A stretch of 64,000 bases of DNA, taken from Bacillus kexueae (lineage in GTDB: Bacteria > Bacillota > Bacilli > Bacillales > Aeribacillaceae). The position numbers and the translations under genes were made by a program. Location: assembly GCF_022809095.1 (NCBI RefSeq), contig NZ_JALAZE010000003.1, positions 186,001 to 250,000 on the forward strand, read 5' to 3'. Each line of letters opens with the position of its first letter. The stretch's first letter is position 1. This document shows positions 27,817 through 36,941 of this stretch, piece by piece. The notes under the pieces are model-generated. The model did not search any database and was not told the origin of the DNA. It worked only from the letters and a program-made list of their open reading frames with translations.

Positions 27817-28260
27817 TTGTCCTATTATTATCGATACCAATCAATCCTAAATATGAAAGAGAACGAGAAAAATCAAATTCTATCTGATTATGAAAAGTCA
27901 GTGGAGGACTTCGAGAAAGTAGCCCAAAAATTATATGAATGCTTAAAGAAAAAAGAAGACCTTGAAAAGGCAAAATTGGAAGGGTTGGAAAAAGGGTTAG
28001 CTGTTCAGGAAATGAGACATTATCAACAGTTTGTTACTAATTTGGAAAGAACTATTGATCATTATCAAAAGCTCGTGATGTTAACTAGAAATAAAATGAA
28101 TGAAAAGGAAAGCTTATTAAAAAATAAAAATATTGAGCTAAAGAAATATGAAAAAATGAAAGAAAATGACTACAAAAAGTATAAGCAAGAAGAAAGAAAT
28201 AATGAGATAAAAGAACTTGATCAAATTTCGATAATGGCTTATTCCTACCGGGGAAATTAG
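27817..28260 (+). CDS. fliJ: Flagellar export chaperone FliJ
   Basis: FliJ is a small coiled-coil protein that fits the centre of the FliI hexamer and escorts rod/hook chaperones. The 147 residues are almost entirely charged helix and closely match the Bacillus FliJ pattern (VQEMRHYQQFVTNLERTIDHYQKLV, ELDQISIM). It starts at TTG 27817 after AAAGGGATGATG. The ATG at 27813 is out of frame. It runs directly into ylxF without a gap. Confidence 0.94.
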   Translation: MSYYYRYQSILNMKENEKNQILSDYEKSVEDFEKVAQKLYECLKKKEDLEKAKLEGLEKGLAVQEMRHYQQFVTNLERTIDHYQKLVMLTRNKMNEKESLLKNKNIELKKYEKMKENDYKKYKQEERNNEIKELDQISIMAYSYRGN

Positions 28261-28848
28261 GTGAAAAGTATGGAAAATGAAGAAAAATCATTATCAAAAC
28301 TACAATGGTTTTTAATAATTGTAACATCATCCATTGTAACACTTGTTTTTATCTATTTTATTCTTTATATGGTTGGAATTGACCCACTTCAAAAAGTAAA
28401 GGAAAAAGCGAAAACGATCCCAATCATATCCAATTACATTGATAAAGAAGAAAATCCAATATCTGAATTGGAACAGATAACAAGAGAGTTTGAAAAAGAA
28501 AAAGAACAATTTACGAAAACGATTGATGAACAACAACAAATGATTACTGCTTTGGAGAAAGACCTACAGTTAAAAGAGGATGAATTAAGTGAATTACAAG
28601 CTGAATTCCACTCGCTGCAATCTGAACTAAATGCATTAAATAGGGAAGGTGAACAAAAGGTAGATATCACTTCTATCTATGAAGAAATGAATCCTTCAAA
28701 AGCTGCTGAATCGATTGCAGTATTGTCCGATGAGTCAGCAACACAAATTCTCACTTCATTAAAACAAGAAACGATTGCAAGAATACTTGAAAAGATGGAT
28801 GTTCAAGATCGAGCCCGAATGACGAAGCTGCTTCAAGATTCGAATTAA
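28261..28848 (+). CDS. ylxF: YlxF, flagellar-operon membrane protein with MgtE-N/MotE-like domain
   Basis: A 195-residue protein starting at GTG immediately after the fliJ stop. It has one N-terminal membrane segment (about 18-40), a long charged coiled coil (about 70-140) and a small C-terminal helical domain (MNPSKAAESIAVLSDESATQILTSLKQETIARILEKMDVQDRARMTKLL). The C-terminal domain resembles the MgtE N-domain/MotE family. Its role in Bacillus is not established. Related MotE in other bacteria stabilises the stator. Its place between fliJ and fliK is conserved. Confidence 0.9.
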   Translation: MKSMENEEKSLSKLQWFLIIVTSSIVTLVFIYFILYMVGIDPLQKVKEKAKTIPIISNYIDKEENPISELEQITREFEKEKEQFTKTIDEQQQMITALEKDLQLKEDELSELQAEFHSLQSELNALNREGEQKVDITSIYEEMNPSKAAESIAVLSDESATQILTSLKQETIARILEKMDVQDRARMTKLLQDSN

Positions 28849-28861
28849 AGGAGGTGAAACA

Positions 28862-30154
28862 ATGGTAAATCCAATTGGGCTTCTTCCAATTTCCAATCAA
28901 CTTGGGAATGAGATGAATGCTAAGGTGGATATGAAAAAAGGTCAATTTCGACAGTTGTTTCAAAGTATTAGTACTCATACAAAAGGTGATTTTACTGGTG
29001 AAACAAAACCTTATGAACTACTAATAGATTCCATTGCTTCAGTTTTAAATGGAATTATTCATATGAAAAATGGGACATTAGGAGAAGTTAACGAGGCAGA
29101 ATCAGCAGGTGAATCGGCTCATGATGGTACAAAAGAGATCGAATTTATATTACACCATTTCCTTGAAAATCTATTTAAAGAATTGAAGCCTGAAAATTTT
29201 ATCAACCCAAATGTGAATTCGGTAGATAATGGAGAACCTAAAGAAAATCCTTCAGTACGATTGGGTCATAAGGGTCAGTTCAATTTAGAGGTCTTAACAG
29301 GACTACTGAAGAAGATAGAGTCCTTATCTCCTGTTCAAATTCAAGCAGTCTTGCCAAAGAATAAAGCTGAAGAGCTAACTAAATTACTTACTCAAATTTC
29401 GGGAATTATAGATGAACATGTGAAGTCAAAAATGAAGGACTTAGTCTTACAGAATCAAAGAGTCGTAAATTTAAGCGGCGCCGTTGACAAAATTATGGAC
29501 AATGAAGATTTGTTTAAGGTCATTAGAGCTATAGAGTTAAAAGGAAATACACCGACAAAAAGTCCTATCAATTTACAAAATTTTAACTTGAATCTAAGTG
29601 AACATCAACAAGACTTTGGTAAGATAAAGTCAGTAATACCTACTTTCGAAAATGTACAAACTGTAGGCGTTAATCATTCAAAAGATGTGATTGAGTTTCC
29701 CTTATCGTTAAATACTGCAAAGGGAAATGACCAAAAAACGATGGTGGATCAACAAGAGTTTGTTAAAAAGTTTTTAGATATCATGAAAACGAGCAAAATG
29801 TATCGCCAAGTAGACGGAAAAAGTGTAATGACTATTCGTTTAAACCCGGAGCATCTTGGAAGCTTAACAGTAAGATTAGTACAACAGAACAATGAAACGA
29901 TTGCAAAAATAATGGCTTCTACACAATCGGCAAAAGAATTACTTGAGCATAGTATCCACCAATTAAAGCAAGCATTACCAAACACTGAAATTGCCGTACA
30001 CCGATTCGAATTAGTAGAGGAGCAACCAATGTCGTCATTCCGAGAACATCAAGAAAAGGAACATCATCAGAATCAAAAAAATGAAAAGAAGCATGACGAC
30101 TCTCAAGAATCCTTTAAGGATAGACTTGAAGAAATTCTTAATCTTGAAGCTTAG
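28862..30154 (+). CDS. fliK: Flagellar hook-length control protein FliK
   Basis: FliK measures hook length and switches export specificity through FlhB. The 430 residues have a variable Gln/Asn/Lys-rich ruler region. A conserved C-terminal hook-length domain follows from about residue 310 (DGKSVMTIRLNPEHLGSLTVRLVQQNNETIAKIMASTQSAKELLEHSIHQLKQAL), then a charged His/Glu/Lys tail. AAAGGAGG is 7 bases before the ATG. The variable region is unlike that of ylqG, the other FliK-like gene in the window. Confidence 0.94.
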   Translation: MVNPIGLLPISNQLGNEMNAKVDMKKGQFRQLFQSISTHTKGDFTGETKPYELLIDSIASVLNGIIHMKNGTLGEVNEAESAGESAHDGTKEIEFILHHFLENLFKELKPENFINPNVNSVDNGEPKENPSVRLGHKGQFNLEVLTGLLKKIESLSPVQIQAVLPKNKAEELTKLLTQISGIIDEHVKSKMKDLVLQNQRVVNLSGAVDKIMDNEDLFKVIRAIELKGNTPTKSPINLQNFNLNLSEHQQDFGKIKSVIPTFENVQTVGVNHSKDVIEFPLSLNTAKGNDQKTMVDQQEFVKKFLDIMKTSKMYRQVDGKSVMTIRLNPEHLGSLTVRLVQQNNETIAKIMASTQSAKELLEHSIHQLKQALPNTEIAVHRFELVEEQPMSSFREHQEKEHHQNQKNEKKHDDSQESFKDRLEEILNLEA

Positions 30155-30166
30155 GAGTTAAGAAAC

Positions 30167-30604
30167 ATGAGCACTCTCAATTCAATAGATGCTAATTTAC
30201 TATTATCAAGTGTGAAAAGTCAACAAAAACAACCATCATCCTCTTTAGGAAAAGATGACTTTTTGAAAATCCTTATTACTCAGCTACAAAATCAAGACCC
30301 ATTAAATCCGATGGAAGATCGAGAATTTATTTCGCAAATGGCTAATTTTTCGTCACTGGAGCAAATGACAAACTTAAATAGCACGATGTCTAATTTTGTT
30401 CAACAACAAAAACAACAATCGATGTTCCAATATTCCGAAATGATAGGTAAAGAAGTAACCTATCGGGATGATAATGGTATTGAAAATCTTGGGGTTGTTC
30501 AATCGGTTCGATATAACGGGACAGAAGTCCTTCTGCAGCTCGAAAATGGGATTGATATTACAACCTCCACAGTCTTTAAAATTAGCGAATCTAAAACGAA
30601 ATAA
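30167..30604 (+). CDS. flgD: Flagellar hook-capping protein FlgD
   Basis: FlgD forms the cap that allows FlgE subunits to polymerise. The 145 residues show the conserved N-terminal block LGKDDFLKILITQLQNQDPLNPMEDREFISQMANFSSLEQM. The C-terminal half is short and beta-rich, as in Bacillus (YlxG/FlgD), without the longer tudor-fnIII domains of enteric FlgD. It is immediately followed by the hook gene. Confidence 0.95.
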   Translation: MSTLNSIDANLLLSSVKSQQKQPSSSLGKDDFLKILITQLQNQDPLNPMEDREFISQMANFSSLEQMTNLNSTMSNFVQQQKQQSMFQYSEMIGKEVTYRDDNGIENLGVVQSVRYNGTEVLLQLENGIDITTSTVFKISESKTK

Positions 30605-30635
30605 TCCAACGAAAAATGAATGAGGAGAGGATAAT

Positions 30636-32156
30636 ATGCTTCGTTCCTTGTATTCAGGAATAAGTGGTATGAAAAACTTCCAATTAAAGCTTGATGTGAT
30701 CGGTAACAATATCGCAAACGTTAATACATATGGATATAAAAAGAGCCGTATTACATTCAAAGAACTAGTGAACCAACAGCTTTCAGGGGCAAGTGAAGCA
30801 GCAGGCGGCCTTGGAGGTGTAAACCCTAAACAAGTAGGGCTTGGTTCAACCGTTGGAACAATTGATACAATCCATACGACTGGAGCTACTCAAACGACGG
30901 CTCGTACACTTGATTTGGCGATTAACGGAGACGGATTTTTTCCTGTAGCGACCATAAGTGACTTCAGCCGCATTAACATCGATATAGGAAATGCAATTGG
31001 TGACAATAAAATCGCCGGAAATATTAATAATGCAGTTGATTTAGCCTACACGCGCGCAGGTAACTTCTATTTAGATGAAAGAGGCTATTTAGTAACAGGG
31101 GATGGGATGTACGTTATCGGAGAAACCGGTGAAAAATCTGTTCCAACTGATGATGGAATTACGAAAGCCAATAATGCTTTAACAGCCATAGCTTCTTTTA
31201 ATACACCATATGAAAACATGTATGAGTCTTTAAAGGAAATTTATGATAAAGCAAATGATTTGAAATCTGCCTTTGAAGCATACAACGAGTCGGTCAAAAT
31301 ATGGTCAGATGCTGGAAGTCCAAATCCATCACCTTTATATGATGCAATGGACAGTGCACATCAAGCATTACAAACGATTTACACGGATTTTAACAACCGA
31401 GTCACGACTGCAGGAACAGGTTTTGATGCCGTTGCTACAGATTTTGCAACTGCGCTTACAACCCTTAACAATTCAATTGATACGTTTAACAGCGCAACAC
31501 CAATCACAGATATTTTAACGAAAATTACAAGTGCTGTTTCTACGATCTCAGGGAATTACCCTGACGCAAGTACAATTGCGGTAGGTACACCTGCAAGTTC
31601 TACTCAATTAGATACGATGAACCAGCTAATAAACTCTTTAGAGAGCTATACAACAGATTTAAATAATGTAGCACAATCTGTAATCAAATATGAAGATGCT
31701 GCTGAAAGGTTAAAAGAACCTTCATGGACAGATTCTTTGAGTGGAAGTGCCGGATTAATTCAGATTCCATTATCAGCGAAGAGCTTTAGTATTGGACCAA
31801 ATGGAACAATTACGTTTGTTAACCAAGATGGTGAATTAAATGTAGCTGGTCAAATTCGCATTGCTAATTTCCCGAATGCAGGTGGTCTAGAAAAAGTCGG
31901 AGCAAACCTCTTTAAAGAATCATCTAACTCCGGTTCAGTCGATAAGAATGGAAATGGAATACAATTAGATGAATTATTCGCACCAGGAACTAATGGTACA
32001 GGTACTCTTACTTCCGGTGCATTAGAAATGTCAAATGTTGACTTGTCAGAAGAGTTTACAGAAATGATCGTAGCCCAAAGAGGTTTCCAATCTAATACAA
32101 AAATTATTACAACTTCTGATGAAATCCTGCAAGAATTAATGAGCTTGAAGCGATAA
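30636..32156 (+). CDS. flgE: Flagellar hook protein FlgE, enlarged
   Basis: The hook subunit. N-terminal MLRSLYSGISGMKNFQLKLDVIGNNIANVNTYGYKKSRITFKEL and C-terminal MSNVDLSEEFTEMIVAQRGFQSNTKIITTSDEILQELMSLKR are the normal D0/D1 parts. At 506 residues it is nearly twice the 264 or so residues of B. subtilis FlgE. A helical Asn/Thr/Ala-rich segment at about residues 172-375 is inserted just before the conserved IPLSAKSFSIGPNG. A smaller extra loop lies at about 104-135. The frame is intact. The insertion probably forms an additional surface-exposed hook domain. Confidence 0.96.
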   Translation: MLRSLYSGISGMKNFQLKLDVIGNNIANVNTYGYKKSRITFKELVNQQLSGASEAAGGLGGVNPKQVGLGSTVGTIDTIHTTGATQTTARTLDLAINGDGFFPVATISDFSRINIDIGNAIGDNKIAGNINNAVDLAYTRAGNFYLDERGYLVTGDGMYVIGETGEKSVPTDDGITKANNALTAIASFNTPYENMYESLKEIYDKANDLKSAFEAYNESVKIWSDAGSPNPSPLYDAMDSAHQALQTIYTDFNNRVTTAGTGFDAVATDFATALTTLNNSIDTFNSATPITDILTKITSAVSTISGNYPDASTIAVGTPASSTQLDTMNQLINSLESYTTDLNNVAQSVIKYEDAAERLKEPSWTDSLSGSAGLIQIPLSAKSFSIGPNGTITFVNQDGELNVAGQIRIANFPNAGGLEKVGANLFKESSNSGSVDKNGNGIQLDELFAPGTNGTGTLTSGALEMSNVDLSEEFTEMIVAQRGFQSNTKIITTSDEILQELMSLKR

Positions 32157-32178
32157 TGAAGTTAAGTGGTGACTGTAA

Positions 32179-32403
32179 ATGATTACATTAACGAAATTAA
32201 ATGGTCAGCCGTTCCTATTGAATGTATTGTTGTTCGAACGGGTAGAATTTCTGCCCGATTCGACCATTACATTAACGAATGGGCATAAGTATATCGTGAA
32301 AGAAAGCCAGAAAGAGATCGAAGCAAAAATAATGACGTTCTATAAGGAAATAGGTCTAACCTCTTCCATGAACAAGTTAGGAGTGTTGGATGAGGATGAA
32401 TAG
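32179..32403 (+). CDS. swrD: Swarming motility protein SwrD (FlbD family)
   Basis: A 74-residue FlbD/YlzI family protein. In B. subtilis SwrD supports swarming by increasing flagellar torque. The conserved start MITLTKLNGQPFLLN and LFERVEFLPDSTITLTNGHKYIVKES are present. No membrane segment is seen. AAGTGGTGA precedes the ATG. Its 3' end overlaps fliL by 14 bases, next to the stator-associated gene. Confidence 0.94.
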   Translation: MITLTKLNGQPFLLNVLLFERVEFLPDSTITLTNGHKYIVKESQKEIEAKIMTFYKEIGLTSSMNKLGVLDEDE

Positions 32404-32824
32404 AAGGTTTTTAAATATTTTACTCATTATCATTGCTTCCATTTCCGTTATCGGGATTACCGCTTTAGTAGTTATTAATAATTTTATAAATGATGGAGAT
32501 GAAAAGAAAGAAAAGACTGTGGATGATGTTGTAGCGTCAACGGTTGAAATTTCTGAGCTAACGACTAACTTAGCTACTGGAAATATTGTTCAGCTATCAA
32601 TGCGGATTGAAGCGAATGATAAAAAAGGAAAGGAAGAACTTGAAAAACGAGATTTTCAAGTGCGTGATATTGTCATCTCCGTTCTTGCAAACATGAAAGC
32701 GAGTGAGCTTGAAGGGGAAAATGGAATGAAACTCTTTAAAGAAAAAGTAAAAAATAATGTGAATGGATTAATGATCGAGGGTGAGGTTAAAGAAATTTAC
32801 ATAACCTCCTTTATCCTTCAGTAA
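32390..32824 (+). CDS. fliL: Flagellar basal body-associated protein FliL
   Basis: FliL encircles the stator in the membrane and supports torque. The 144 residues have one N-terminal membrane segment (about 6-28) and an extracytoplasmic stomatin-like domain ending in ITSFILQ. The start at 32390 has AGGAG 6 bases upstream, inside swrD. The in-frame ATG at 32396 is an alternative with longer spacing. The ending and size match the Bacillus family. Confidence 0.94.
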   Translation: MRMNRRFLNILLIIIASISVIGITALVVINNFINDGDEKKEKTVDDVVASTVEISELTTNLATGNIVQLSMRIEANDKKGKEELEKRDFQVRDIVISVLANMKASELEGENGMKLFKEKVKNNVNGLMIEGEVKEIYITSFILQ

Positions 32825-32857
32825 GATGAAATAGTTTGGATGGGGAGGTGAATGCTC

Positions 32858-33862
32858 ATGTCATCAAATGAAATATTGTCACAAAGTGAAATTGATGCAC
32901 TCTTGTCGGCTCTATCTACCGGAGAGATGGATGCGGACGAATTAAAAAAAGAAGAAGAGTCAAAAAAAGTTAAAGTATATGATTTTAAACGAGCTTTGCG
33001 ATTTTCAAAGGACCAAATCCGAAGTATTACGAGGATTCATGATAACTTTGCAAGATTATTAACAACCTACTTCTCCGCACAGTTACGTACTTATATTCAA
33101 ATCTCTGTGGCGTCAGTTGATCAACTTCCATATGGAGAATTCGTTAGTTCGATTCCTAAGATGACGATTTTAAATGTTTTTGAAATGCAGCCACTTGAAG
33201 GAAGAGTCTTGATGGAGGTAAATCCGAACATCGCCTATGCGATGATGGACCGTGTAATGGGTGGATTAGGGGTATCGATGAACAAAATCGAAAGCCTTAC
33301 AGAAATTGAGACGAAAATTATTTCGAATGTTTTCGAAAAATCCTTAGAGAATTATCGAGAAGCATGGGAAGGAATTGTTGAAATTGATCCTGTGATGCAA
33401 GATTTTGAAATAAATCCTCAATTTTTACAGCTCGTTTCCCCGAATGAAACAGTTGTCGTCATATCGTTAAATACACAAATTGGAGAGACGAGCGGTATGA
33501 TTAACTTATGCTTGCCGCAAGTCGTGTTAGAGCCAATAATTCCGAAGCTCTCTGCTCACTACTGGATGCAATCTGAGCGAAAAGAGCCGATGGAAGTCGA
33601 AACGAAAGCTATTAAAAAACAAATAAAACGAGCGGAAGTGCCTTTAAGTGCTGAACTAGGGTATGCACAATTAACTATTAAAGAGTTTCTTGAGCTACAA
33701 GAAGGGGATATGATTCGTTTAGAGTCGATGGTAACAGATCCTCTGACGGTTAAGGTTGGGGAAGTGCCGAAGTTCACCGGACAACCAGGAAAAGTGAAAA
33801 ACCGATTAGCAGTACAAATTCTTGACGTGATAAATCGAGGTGAGGACGAAAATGAATTCTAA
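32858..33862 (+). CDS. fliM: Flagellar motor switch protein FliM
   Basis: FliM is the C-ring subunit that binds CheY-P and FliG. The 334 residues contain the N-terminal CheY-binding peptide (ILSQSEIDALLSAL), the CheC-like middle domain and a C-terminal SpoA/FliN domain. GGGGAGG is 9 bases before the ATG at 32858 but only 3 before an in-frame ATG at 32852. The last 11 bases overlap fliY. Confidence 0.97.
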   Translation: MSSNEILSQSEIDALLSALSTGEMDADELKKEEESKKVKVYDFKRALRFSKDQIRSITRIHDNFARLLTTYFSAQLRTYIQISVASVDQLPYGEFVSSIPKMTILNVFEMQPLEGRVLMEVNPNIAYAMMDRVMGGLGVSMNKIESLTEIETKIISNVFEKSLENYREAWEGIVEIDPVMQDFEINPQFLQLVSPNETVVVISLNTQIGETSGMINLCLPQVVLEPIIPKLSAHYWMQSERKEPMEVETKAIKKQIKRAEVPLSAELGYAQLTIKEFLELQEGDMIRLESMVTDPLTVKVGEVPKFTGQPGKVKNRLAVQILDVINRGEDENEF

Positions 33863-34994
33863 TATGCTGTCGCAGGATGAAATTGATGCGCTATTAAATG
33901 GCGGGGGGATGCCTGACGAACAAGAAGATTCAAAGAGTAGTCAAAAAGACATCAACGACTTCTTTTCAGAAATGGAACAAGATGCAATAGGTGAGATTGG
34001 AAACATTTCGTTCGGAAGTTCAGCGACGGCTTTGTCTACCCTTTTGAATCAAAAGGTTCAAATTACTACCCCAACAGTATCACTCGTTAATCGTCAGCAA
34101 TTGGCTGATGAATTTCCGCACCCTTATGTTTCGATTCAAGTCTACTATACAGAAGGGTTTACAGGTAGTAATATACTAGTTATAAAGCAAAGTGATGCAT
34201 CTATAATTGCAGATTTAATGATTGGGGGTGACGGCTCCAATCCGCAAGATTTAGGAGAAATACAAATAAGTGCAGTACAAGAAGCGATGAACCAGATGAT
34301 GGGTTCAGCAGCAACATCAATGTCAACAGTTTTTAACAAAAAGGTGGATATTTCTCCTCCTGCTATTGACTTACTAAATGTTCACGAAGGTAAAGGAACG
34401 GAAAGTATTTTAGAAGAAGAGTTATTCTTAAAGGTATCTTTTCGATTAACAGTCGGCAATTTAATTGATTCGCAAATTATGCAGTTGCTTCCGATTGAAT
34501 TTGCTCGTGAATTAATTGACCAATTAATGCATACGGAAGAACAGGTAGTGGAAGAAGTGGTTGCACCTTCTCAAGAAGAGCCTAAACCACAGAAACCATC
34601 TACTCAATCTGAACCGGCTCCAGCACCAGTTACTCCTCCACAAACCGAGCCAAAGAAGGAGCCGAAACAAGTAAATGCAAAACCAGTCGAATTCGCTTCG
34701 TTTGAACCACAGCAAGTTCATACGGATGTTTCGAATTTAGATATGTTACTGGACATACCATTAACTGTTACTGTGGAGTTAGGCCGTACAAAACGGTCAA
34801 TTGAAAAGATTCTTGAACTTTCCACCGGATCTATTATTGAACTTGATAAGTTGGCGGGAGAGCCGGTTGATATATTAATTAACAATAAAAAAGTGGCTAA
34901 AGGAGAAGTTGTCGTCATTGATGAGAATTTTGGCGTTCGTGTTACGGATATATTAAGCCAATCAGAACGCTTAAATAAAATTAATAATTCGTAA
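33852..34994 (+). CDS. fliY: Flagellar switch protein and CheY-P phosphatase FliY
   Basis: FliY is the Firmicutes C-ring protein that replaces FliN and also dephosphorylates CheY-P. The 380 residues have an N-terminal CheY-binding peptide (MLSQDEIDALLNGG) and a CheC-like domain with two phosphatase sites (EMEQDAIGEIGNISFGSSATAL and SAVQEAMNQMMGSAATSMST). A Pro/Glu-rich linker (about 235-280) and a C-terminal SpoA (FliN) domain follow. The start at 33852 is 6 bases after GAGGTGAGG. An upstream in-frame GTG at 33840 lies within that ribosome binding site. Confidence 0.97.
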   Translation: MNSNMLSQDEIDALLNGGGMPDEQEDSKSSQKDINDFFSEMEQDAIGEIGNISFGSSATALSTLLNQKVQITTPTVSLVNRQQLADEFPHPYVSIQVYYTEGFTGSNILVIKQSDASIIADLMIGGDGSNPQDLGEIQISAVQEAMNQMMGSAATSMSTVFNKKVDISPPAIDLLNVHEGKGTESILEEELFLKVSFRLTVGNLIDSQIMQLLPIEFARELIDQLMHTEEQVVEEVVAPSQEEPKPQKPSTQSEPAPAPVTPPQTEPKKEPKQVNAKPVEFASFEPQQVHTDVSNLDMLLDIPLTVTVELGRTKRSIEKILELSTGSIIELDKLAGEPVDILINNKKVAKGEVVVIDENFGVRVTDILSQSERLNKINNS

Positions 34995-35010
34995 TAGGAG
35001 TGGATGAACT

Positions 35011-35376
35011 ATGGCAAACAAAATTTTAATCGTGGATGATGCAGCATTTATGCGAATGATGATTAAGGACATTTTAACTAAGAATGGGTATGAAGTGGTT
35101 GCAGAAGCAGCAGACGGGGTTCAAGCTGTTGAAAAATACAAAGAATTACAACCTGACTTAGTTACAATGGATATTACAATGCCAGAAATGGATGGAATTC
35201 AAGCATTGAAAGAAATTCGTCAAATTAACCCAAATGCAAAAGTCATTATGTGTTCTGCAATGGGGCAACAAGCGATGGTAATTGATGCAATTCAAGCTGG
35301 TGCGAAAGATTTTATCGTCAAACCATTCCAAGCAGATCGAGTATTAGAAGCAATTAGTAAAACATTAGGAGCTTAA
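35011..35376 (+). CDS. cheY: Chemotaxis response regulator CheY
   Basis: Single-domain receiver phosphorylated by CheA. In Bacillus CheY-P promotes counter-clockwise rotation. The 121 residues contain the acidic pair Asp9/Asp10, the phosphorylation site Asp54 (TMDITMPEMDG) and Lys104 (IVKPF). ATAGGAG precedes the ATG. Its position directly after fliM and fliY, its two targets, is typical. Confidence 0.98.
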   Translation: MANKILIVDDAAFMRMMIKDILTKNGYEVVAEAADGVQAVEKYKELQPDLVTMDITMPEMDGIQALKEIRQINPNAKVIMCSAMGQQAMVIDAIQAGAKDFIVKPFQADRVLEAISKTLGA

Positions 35377-35390
35377 GGGGAATTCCTCCT

Positions 35391-35999
35391 TTGAAAAGAG
35401 TTAAAAAGCTATTATTCTTCTTTTCTATTTTTTTATTATGCACGCTGTCCTCTGTCACAGTCGTAGTGGCAGAGGCAGGTAATACATCTGTTAGTGATTT
35501 CTATAGTAACGATGGAAAAGAAGAGCCATTTGTCGAACCAGAAGTACCAGCAGCGGAAATCTCGTTTGTTGAATTTATCAAGATGATTTTTGCTTTTCTG
35601 TTTGTTTTATTACTTATTTACCTGTTAATGAGATTTCTAAAAAGTAAAAACCGTTTGTTTCAAGGGTCCAGCTATATTGAGCTTTTAGGAGGTACAAGCT
35701 TAGGCCAAAATCGGTCCATTCAGCTTGTAAAAGTTGGAGACCGAGTATTCGTTCTAGGTGTAGGGGACTCAATTCAATTGTTAAAAGAAATTGATGAGGA
35801 TGAAGAAATTGAGCGAATTAAGGCTGAAAAAGAGCAAGCTTTCAAATCTCCAGTTGAAGAAAAGGTGAAAAACTGGTTTAACCAAAGAAAGTCGAGCACT
35901 CCTCAATTCTCATTTAAAAAAGAACTTGAAGAAATGATGAAGAAACGTTCAGAACAAATGATTCAGCTTAACATGAAGGGAAAGGCAGAAGATGAATGA
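35391..35999 (+). CDS. fliO: Flagellar biosynthesis protein FliO (FliZ)
   Basis: FliO helps assemble the FliP ring of the export gate. The 202 residues have a Lys-rich N-terminus and signal-like hydrophobic segment (about 6-27) and a second membrane segment (about 58-77). A cytoplasmic domain follows (SYIELLGGTSLGQNRSIQLVKVGDRVFVLGVGDSIQLL) that matches the FliO family. The start is TTG 35391, with AAGGGG about 10 bases upstream. The Bacillus homologue is named FliZ in older literature. It overlaps fliP by 8 bases. Confidence 0.92.
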   Translation: MKRVKKLLFFFSIFLLCTLSSVTVVVAEAGNTSVSDFYSNDGKEEPFVEPEVPAAEISFVEFIKMIFAFLFVLLLIYLLMRFLKSKNRLFQGSSYIELLGGTSLGQNRSIQLVKVGDRVFVLGVGDSIQLLKEIDEDEEIERIKAEKEQAFKSPVEEKVKNWFNQRKSSTPQFSFKKELEEMMKKRSEQMIQLNMKGKAEDE

Positions 36000-36654
36000 G
36001 TTTATTGAGTTATTCAATCAAAGCGATCCAGAAAATGTAACGACAAGTATTCAGTTATTGCTGTTGCTAACTGTTCTTTCTCTAGCACCAAGCATTTTAA
36101 TATTATTTACTTGTTTTACTAGAATCATAATCGTTTTATCATTTGTTCGAACTTCATTGGCAACTCAACAAATGCCTCCTAATCAAGTATTAATCGGGTT
36201 AGCTTTATTTATGACGTTTTTTATAATGGGCCCTACATTTCAAGAGGTTCATCAACAAGCCTTAACACCTCTATTTAACAATGAAATTGATTTGGAAGAG
36301 GCCTACGAAAAAGCGGAAAAGCCGTTTCGAGAATTTATGAGTCAACATACAAGGCAAAAAGATTTGGCCTTGTTCTTAAAGTATCATGATGTCGAACCTA
36401 CATCGGTTGATGACATCCCGATGACAGCACTTGTACCTGCATTTGCAATCAGTGAAATAAAAACTGCCTTTCAAATTGGATTTTTAATTTTTATTCCATT
36501 TTTAATTATTGATATGGTAGTAGCGAGCATTTTAATGTCGATGGGGATGATGATGCTACCGCCGGTCATGATTTCACTACCGTTTAAAATATTATTGTTC
36601 GTGTTAGTTGATGGGTGGTACCTCGTTATTAAATCGTTATTACAAAGCTTTTAG
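35992..36654 (+). CDS. fliP: Flagellar export gate protein FliP
   Basis: FliP forms, with FliQ and FliR, the helical core of the type III export gate. The 220 residues have four hydrophobic segments and the family block RIIIVLSFVRTSLATQQMPPNQVLIGLALFMTFFIMGPTF. VASILMSMGMMMLPPVMISLPFKILLFVLVDGW is also conserved. No long N-terminal signal peptide is seen, unlike many proteobacterial FliP. It starts within the end of fliO. Confidence 0.97.
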   Translation: MNEFIELFNQSDPENVTTSIQLLLLLTVLSLAPSILILFTCFTRIIIVLSFVRTSLATQQMPPNQVLIGLALFMTFFIMGPTFQEVHQQALTPLFNNEIDLEEAYEKAEKPFREFMSQHTRQKDLALFLKYHDVEPTSVDDIPMTALVPAFAISEIKTAFQIGFLIFIPFLIIDMVVASILMSMGMMMLPPVMISLPFKILLFVLVDGWYLVIKSLLQSF

Positions 36655-36668
36655 AGAAGGGGAAAAAC

Positions 36669-36941
36669 ATGAGTTCGGAAATGGTATTATCATTGGCAGA
36701 AAGAGCAGTTTATACGACCTTAATCGTTTGCGGTCCGATCCTTTTGTTAGCCTTAATTGTCGGTTTACTTGTAAGTATATTCCAAGCTACAACGCAAATA
36801 CAAGAACAAACATTAGCTTTTGTTCCGAAAATTATTGCTGTTTTAGTGGGCTTAATCTTTTTTGGACCGTGGATGTTATCGATAATGTTATCTTACACAC
36901 ATGAATTATTAAGTAATCTACATCAATTTATAGGATCGTAA
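36669..36941 (+). CDS. fliQ: Flagellar export gate protein FliQ
   Basis: FliQ is a small subunit of the FliPQR gate with two membrane helices (about 15-38 and 53-72). The 90 residues include LLALIVGLLVSIFQATTQIQEQTLAFVPKIIAVLV, the family signature. GAAGGGG precedes the ATG. The stop shares one base with the fliR start (TAATG). Confidence 0.96.
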   Translation: MSSEMVLSLAERAVYTTLIVCGPILLLALIVGLLVSIFQATTQIQEQTLAFVPKIIAVLVGLIFFGPWMLSIMLSYTHELLSNLHQFIGS

